A program made the position numbers and the translations under genes. A stretch of DNA of 10,110 bases from Actinomycetota bacterium (lineage in GTDB: Bacteria; Actinomycetota; Thermoleophilia; Solirubrobacterales; Solirubrobacteraceae), in contig VAXS01000200.1 of NCBI GenBank assembly GCA_005883255.1, positions 1 through 10,110 on the forward strand. Reading direction: 5' to 3'. Positions 6,723 through 10,110 of the stretch are shown one piece after another (positions within the stretch are counted from its first letter, which is position 1; every line of letters begins with the position of its first letter). The notes beneath the pieces were generated by a model, which saw nothing but the letters and a program-made list of their open reading frames with translations, did not search any database and was not told the origin of the DNA.

Positions 6723-7979
6723 ATGGCTGACGACCGCGCCGAGGTTTCGAACTTCGAGATCGTCAACCACTACTTCGACCTGGCCGCGGACCGGCTGGGC
6801 GTGCCCGAGGACATCCGGGCCGTGCTGCGCTCGGCCTACCGGGAGGTCCAGGTGCAGATCCCGGTCCGCCTGTCGGACGGCAAGATCCACGTCTACTCCG
6901 GCTACCGCGTGCAGCACAACGGCGCGCGCGGTCCCTACAAGGGCGGGATCCGCTTCCACCCCGAGGTCGACCTGGACGAGGTGCGCGCGCTCGCCTCGCT
7001 GATGACCTGGAAGACCGCGATCGCGGGCATCCCGTTCGGCGGGGCCAAGGGCGGCGTGAACTGCCCTGCCGACGAGCTCGAGCGCTCCGAGGTGCAGGCG
7101 ATCAGCCGCTCGTTCATGGACAAGATCGAGAAGGTGCTGGGTCCCACGCGCGACATCCCGGCGCCGGACGTCAACACCAACGCCCAGGTGATGGCCTGGA
7201 TGATGGACGAGTACGGCAAGCTCCACGGCCACACGCCGGCGGTGGTCACCGGCAAGCCGATCTCGCTGGAGGGGTCCTACGGGCGCGAGGCGGCGACGGG
7301 CCGGGGCCTGGTCTACCTGTACCGCGAGGCCGCGCCCAGCCTCGGCCTCACGCCGTCGGAGACCCGCGTCGTCGTCCAGGGATACGGCAACGTGGGCTCG
7401 TGGGCGGCGCGGATCATGCAGCAGCTCGGATGCCGGCTGGTCGCCGCCTCGGACGCGCGCGGGGCGATCCGCCACGACGGCGGCATCGACGCCGACGCCC
7501 TGGCCGAGCACGTCGCCGCGGGCGGCCGGGTGGCGGAGTTCCCGGGCGCGGAGGAGATCTCCCCCGAGGAGCTGCTCGCGGTCGAGTGCGAGGTATTCAT
7601 CCCCGCCGCCCTGGGCGGCATGATCCACGCCCAGAACGCCGATCTCCTCAATTGTCGGGTGATCATCGAGGGCGCCAACAGCCCCACCACTCCACGCGCC
7701 GACGAGATCCTCACCGAGAAGGGCGTGTTCATCGTGCCCGACGTGATGGCGAACGCCGGCGGCGTCGTCGTGTCCTACTTCGAGTGGGCGCAGAACCTCC
7801 AGCACTTCCGCTGGGACGAGCGCGAGGTCAACGACAAGCTGGGGACCATCATGCGGCGGGCCTACCGCGAGGTGGTGGCCCGGACCAAGGAGGACGAGGG
7901 CACGTCACTGCGGGTGGCGGCCTACGCGATGGGGATCGAGCGGGTCCTCGAGGCCGCCCGCACGCGCGGATACATCTAA
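6723..7979 (+). CDS. gdhA: Glutamate dehydrogenase (hexameric type, Glu/Leu/Phe/Val family)
   Basis: The 418-residue product interconverts glutamate with 2-oxoglutarate and ammonia using NAD(P). It has the usual length of the GdhA/RocG/GudB group. The substrate domain shows PYKGGIRFHP (Lys73), TWKTAIAGIPFGGAKGG with Lys97 and the catalytic Lys109, and PAPDV with the catalytic Asp149. The nucleotide domain begins near residue 190 (GREAATGRG) and has the Rossmann loop GYGNVG (220-225) and later EGANSPTTP (316-324). SYFEWAQN (351-358) is the family's C-terminal substrate-pocket motif. Cofactor preference cannot be decided by eye. The ATG at 6723 is preferred over the upstream in-frame GTG at 6699, because GAGGG at 6716-6720 and other purines precede it and the GTG lies within a hairpin stem. 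Leucine or other amino-acid dehydrogenase activity is less likely, given the strong match of the substrate-domain motifs. Confidence 0.95.
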   Translation: MADDRAEVSNFEIVNHYFDLAADRLGVPEDIRAVLRSAYREVQVQIPVRLSDGKIHVYSGYRVQHNGARGPYKGGIRFHPEVDLDEVRALASLMTWKTAIAGIPFGGAKGGVNCPADELERSEVQAISRSFMDKIEKVLGPTRDIPAPDVNTNAQVMAWMMDEYGKLHGHTPAVVTGKPISLEGSYGREAATGRGLVYLYREAAPSLGLTPSETRVVVQGYGNVGSWAARIMQQLGCRLVAASDARGAIRHDGGIDADALAEHVAAGGRVAEFPGAEEISPEELLAVECEVFIPAALGGMIHAQNADLLNCRVIIEGANSPTTPRADEILTEKGVFIVPDVMANAGGVVVSYFEWAQNLQHFRWDEREVNDKLGTIMRRAYREVVARTKEDEGTSLRVAAYAMGIERVLEAARTRGYI

Positions 7980-7984
7980 GGGGT

Positions 7985-8002
7985 CGGCCGGCGGCCGGTT
8001 TT
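7985..8002 (+). terminator. Probable intrinsic terminator of glutamate dehydrogenase
   Basis: CGGCC (7985-7989), loop GGC, GGCCG (7993-7997), then G and TTTT (7999-8002). It starts 5 nt after the TAA. The stem is short and the T-run has only four bases, but the only T-run in the gap lies exactly where a terminator is expected. Confidence 0.5.
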
Positions 8003-8011
8003 AACGCAGGC

Positions 8012-8031
8012 GCGCCCCCGCTAGGGGGCGC
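8012..8031. repeat. Perfect 8-bp inverted repeat with GCTA loop
   Basis: GCGCCCCC (8012-8019) pairs perfectly with GGGGGCGC (8024-8031) around the tetraloop GCTA. No T-run follows on either strand. It lies between two converging genes and may act as a backup terminator or as an RNA 3'-end stabiliser for either transcript. Confidence 0.5.
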
Positions 8032-8043
8032 CCCTACGGCGTC

Positions 8044-8170
8044 CTTGCCCTCCGAGGCAAGATCTTGGGCCGCGGTGCCCGCGGAGTGGCTCCCGATCCG
8101 CCGGCAGGGGGAGGATCGACTGCCGCCGGCGGGACCTGAAGCTCCGCGCCGGGGCTCTGGACGCCCGTCC
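8044..8170. repeat. String of five further inverted repeats in the convergent gap
   Basis: Five consecutive dyads are visible: CTTGCC/GGCAAG (8044-8061), CCGCGG/CCGCGG (8070-8084), CCGCCGGCAG against CTG-CCG-CCGGCGG with a 3-nt bulge (8098-8132), AGCTCC/GGGGCT with one wobble (8140-8156), and GGACG/CGTCC (8159-8170). Within the first, CAAGATCTTG (8058-8067) offers an alternative pairing. No open frame here looks coding. No known RNA family is recognised; 4.5S, tmRNA and RNase P core motifs are absent. The high GC content makes chance stems common, so a structured RNA is only a possibility. Confidence 0.35.
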
Positions 8171-8172
8171 GG

Positions 8173-9030
8173 TCAGGGAAGCCTGAGGGTGCCCTCGAGG
8201 AGCAGGGCGACGCCGCCCGCGACCCGGATGCGGTCGCCTTCGATCGCGCACTCCAGGCGGCTGGGGCGGCCCATCTCGGCGCCCTGGTCGATGTCCAGCC
8301 GCTCCACGCCCACGCGCTCGGCCAGGTAGGCGGCCAGCGGTCCGGCGGCGGAGCCCGTCGCGGGGTCCTCCCCGATCTCGGCGCTGTGGGCGAAGGCGCG
8401 GGCCTGAGCCCGGGCGGCCCGCGGGTCGCAGGCGGCCAGGTAGAGGACGACCGCGTCGTGGGCGTCCAGCAGCGCCTGGATGGCGAGCCAGTCGGGGCGG
8501 GCGCGGGCCAGGACGTGGGCGTCGCGGACCGGCGCGAGGACCTGCGGGACGCCGGTGGAGACCACCTGGGGAGGGAGGTCCGGGTCGCCGTCGGCCGCCC
8601 GCAGGCCCACGGGGCTCAGCGCCTCGACCCGGTGGAGCTGGACCCCCATGACCGGGGGCTCCTGCAGCATCGAGACGCGCCCGCGGTCGCCGTCCAGCTC
8701 CACGTCCACCGGCTGCAGCCCGGCCTGGGTCTGCTGCACGTAGCTGGCGTGGTGCTGGCCGCGCACGCGGGCCACGGCGGCGGCAGTGCCCAGCGAGGGA
8801 TGGCCGGCGAACGGCAGCTCCTGGCGCAGGTCGAAGATGCGGTTGCGGTAGTCGGCGCCGTAGGCGGTGGGCGACTGGACGAACGTCGTCTCCGAGAGGC
8901 CGAGCTCGCGGGCGACCGTGAGCATGATCCCGGGGTCGAGGTCGTCGGCATCGTGGACGACCGCGAGCGGGTTGCCCCTGAGCGGCCCGTCGCAGAAGAC
9001 GTCGAGCCAGGTCAGACGGTGGCCCGCCAC
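8173..9030 (-). CDS. PhzF family isomerase/epimerase-like protein
   Basis: This 285-residue protein has the two-lobed PhzF fold, related to diaminopimelate epimerase. LDVFCDGPLRGNPLAVV (9-25) is the family N-terminus. The catalytic glutamate is Glu47 in LSETTFV. FAGHPSLGT (74-82) and GEDPATGSAAGP (220-231) are the conserved loops that close the active site, one from each lobe; GRPSRLE (254-260) follows. PhzF in phenazine synthesis isomerises dihydro-3-hydroxyanthranilate, but no phenazine genes are nearby and most family members have unknown substrates, so a phenazine role should not be assumed. The start is GTG at 9030, 9 nt after the stop of the upstream gene, with only a GGGG run (9031-9034) close by as a possible ribosome site. 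It is the last gene of a three-gene run on the - strand. Confidence 0.92.
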   Translation of the reverse strand: MAGHRLTWLDVFCDGPLRGNPLAVVHDADDLDPGIMLTVARELGLSETTFVQSPTAYGADYRNRIFDLRQELPFAGHPSLGTAAAVARVRGQHHASYVQQTQAGLQPVDVELDGDRGRVSMLQEPPVMGVQLHRVEALSPVGLRAADGDPDLPPQVVSTGVPQVLAPVRDAHVLARARPDWLAIQALLDAHDAVVLYLAACDPRAARAQARAFAHSAEIGEDPATGSAAGPLAAYLAERVGVERLDIDQGAEMGRPSRLECAIEGDRIRVAGGVALLLEGTLRLP

Positions 9031-9039
9031 CCCCGGGCG

Positions 9040-9609
9040 TCAGCCGTCGAAGTCGAAGTCGCGCGGGGGCTTCTGCTCGAACCAGAGGCGGTCGTGCTCG
9101 GGCGTCTCCTGGAGGAACTCGGGGGTCTCCTCCAGGACGTCCTCACCCTCGGCCTCGCCCGGCTGGGGACCGGGCTCCTCCACCTGCGCGTCCTCGTCCG
9201 CGAACAGCTCCTCGGCGTCGAAGCCGACCGTCTCTCCGCCGGCCTGCTCGGGGGCGGCGGGCGCGGTGTCGGACTCGGCCGGGGCCGCGGCCTCCGGCTC
9301 GGCGGGCGCGGGCTCGATCCGGGTTGGCTCCTCGCCGGGGGGGCGCTCGACGACCTCGTGCTCGGTGACCGGATGGGGCTCGACCGCCACCTCGTCGGGC
9401 GCTGGCGGGACCTCGAGCGCGGGCTCCTCCGCGGGCGCTCCGTCCGCCGCCTCGACCTCGGTCGCCTCAGGCTCGGGGGACGCGGCCACGGGGGCGCGCA
9501 CGGGGGGTCCGAGCGCCTCCTGCTCCTCGCGGGCGACCTCGCCGGGATCGGCTCCCCGCCTGCGCTTGAGCTCCAGGTGCTCGCGGATGGCTTCGTCGAG
9601 AAGGCCCAT
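9040..9609 (-). CDS. Acidic low-complexity protein of unknown function (189 aa)
   Basis: I cannot assign a function. The product has three parts. Residues 1-33 (MGLLDEAIREHLELKRRRGA, then DPGEVAREEQEAL) form a charged, probably helical head. Residues 34-160 are a Pro/Ala/Glu-rich, very acidic and probably disordered linker. Residues 161-189 end in ETPEHDRLWFEQKPPRDFDF plus DG, an aromatic and acidic tail. From memory, similar head and tail sequences occur in small proteins of Thermoleophilia-type actinobacteria; I cannot verify this here. There is no signal peptide or membrane helix, so it is likely cytoplasmic. The gene lies 15 nt after the GGDEF gene and 9 nt before the PhzF gene. The ATG at 9609 has no clear Shine-Dalgarno. 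A tether or adaptor with binding motifs at both ends is a guess. Confidence 0.75.
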   Translation of the reverse strand: MGLLDEAIREHLELKRRRGADPGEVAREEQEALGPPVRAPVAASPEPEATEVEAADGAPAEEPALEVPPAPDEVAVEPHPVTEHEVVERPPGEEPTRIEPAPAEPEAAAPAESDTAPAAPEQAGGETVGFDAEELFADEDAQVEEPGPQPGEAEGEDVLEETPEFLQETPEHDRLWFEQKPPRDFDFDG

Positions 9610-9624
9610 TGGCGAAGAATTAGC

Positions 9625-10110
9625 CTACTTGGCCGGGGCGCTCCTCGCGGGCAGCGGGCCCGCGCGCTCGGTTCGGTTCTTGCCCGCGCGCTTGGCCCGG
9701 TAGAGCGCGGCGTCGGCGGCGGCGATCAGGCCGTTCTTGTCCTCGGCCGTCTCCGGAAAGGCGGCGGCGCCCAGGCTGGCCGTCACGCGCAGGACGCCCT
9801 CGCCGTCCAGCCGGGGAATCTCCAGCGCCGCCACCGCGACCCGCACGCGCTCGGCGAGGTTGTACGTGCCCTCCAGGTCGGTCTGGGGCAGCGCCACCGC
9901 CAGCTCCTCGCCCCCATAGCGCGCCGGCTCGTCGATCTCGCGCGAATTCGCACGAAGCACGTGCGCCACCTCGCGCAGGACGACATCGCCCTGCTGGTGG
10001 CCGTGGATGTCGTTGAACCGCTTGAAGTCGTCGATGTCGAGCATGAGGAGGCCCACCGGCTGGTCGTAGCGCCGGGCGCGCTCGAACTCGGCCGAGACGA
10101 CCTCCTGGAA
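9625..10110 (-). CDS. GGDEF diguanylate cyclase, C-terminal part
   Basis: The visible 161 residues are a nearly complete GGDEF domain that runs to the end of the protein; the N-terminal sensor part lies beyond the window. The domain makes cyclic di-GMP from two GTP. Visible motifs are LDIDDFKRFND (metal and substrate residues), GHQQGDVVL, and RYGGEEL, the active-site loop in its GGEEL form. REID, followed by five residues and then GGEEL, is an exact RxxD inhibitory I-site, so product feedback inhibition is expected. SLGAAAFP and DAALYRAKRAGKNR complete the fold. All catalytic residues needed appear present, so it is probably active. A short tail (about 20 residues, ending RSAPAK) follows. The open frame continues unbroken to the window edge, so an internal ATG is not the true start. 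It is the first visible gene of the - strand run ending in the PhzF gene. Confidence 0.95.
   Translation of the reverse strand, partial: FQEVVSAEFERARRYDQPVGLLMLDIDDFKRFNDIHGHQQGDVVLREVAHVLRANSREIDEPARYGGEELAVALPQTDLEGTYNLAERVRVAVAALEIPRLDGEGVLRVTASLGAAAFPETAEDKNGLIAAADAALYRAKRAGKNRTERAGPLPARSAPAK

Noticed and set aside
5001..7805. Open frame of 934 residues on the - strand opposite the symporter and glutamate dehydrogenase
   Set aside because: It is a shadow caused by strong third-position GC bias. The product is a low-complexity His/Asp/Arg/Gly-rich string with no domain, while the + strand frames have clear family motifs.
8021..8251. 76-residue frame on the - strand within the convergent gap
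   Set aside because: It overlaps the 3' end of the PhzF gene, is Arg/Pro-rich without any motif, and covers the inverted repeats.

Overview
The window is very GC-rich chromosomal DNA with tightly packed genes, many GTG starts and repeated 4-nt stop/start overlaps. This fits a high-GC actinobacterium. A Thermoleophilia/Solirubrobacterales-like lineage is my inference, based on the resemblance of the acidic protein at 9040-9609 and the general gene style; no marker gene proves it. The content is mostly housekeeping and metabolic. I see no CRISPR array, insertion sequence, phage gene or rRNA.

Region 1 (1-1556, + strand) is a run of cell-envelope genes. It holds the 3' end of a rhomboid intramembrane protease, a 57-residue two-helix membrane protein missing from ordinary ORF lists, and an exported D-alanyl-D-alanine carboxypeptidase (peptidase S11). 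Spacings of +4 nt and -4 nt suggest one transcript.

Region 2 (1599-3818, + strand) is a pair of acyl-CoA dehydrogenase genes overlapping by 4 nt, arranged like known heteromeric pairs. The first gene is broken: about 45-50 codons of the middle beta-domain are missing at about 2016-2020 and the reading frame changes there. It is either a pseudogene or an assembly error. The second gene is intact.

Region 3 (3823-4750) has a short-chain dehydrogenase on the - strand, ending 4 nt from the dehydrogenase pair, and then a divergent tRNA-Ala(UGC) on the + strand with the G3:U70 identity pair.

Region 4 (4810-7979, + strand) has a DUF3311 small membrane protein overlapping a sodium:solute symporter of the MctP-like type by ATGA, then a hexameric-type glutamate dehydrogenase. 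An 11-bp hairpin lies just upstream of the glutamate dehydrogenase ribosome binding site. Import of an organic or amino acid coupled to glutamate catabolism is possible but unproven.

Region 5 (7980-8172) is a convergent intergenic gap filled by consecutive inverted repeats; the first looks like a terminator for glutamate dehydrogenase.

Region 6 (8173-10110, - strand) is a likely operon read right to left: a GGDEF diguanylate cyclase (5' end outside the window), an unrecognised acidic low-complexity protein, and a PhzF-family isomerase-like enzyme. No clearly new multi-gene system is visible. The best leads are the deleted acyl-CoA dehydrogenase, the acidic protein and the structured intergenic DNA.
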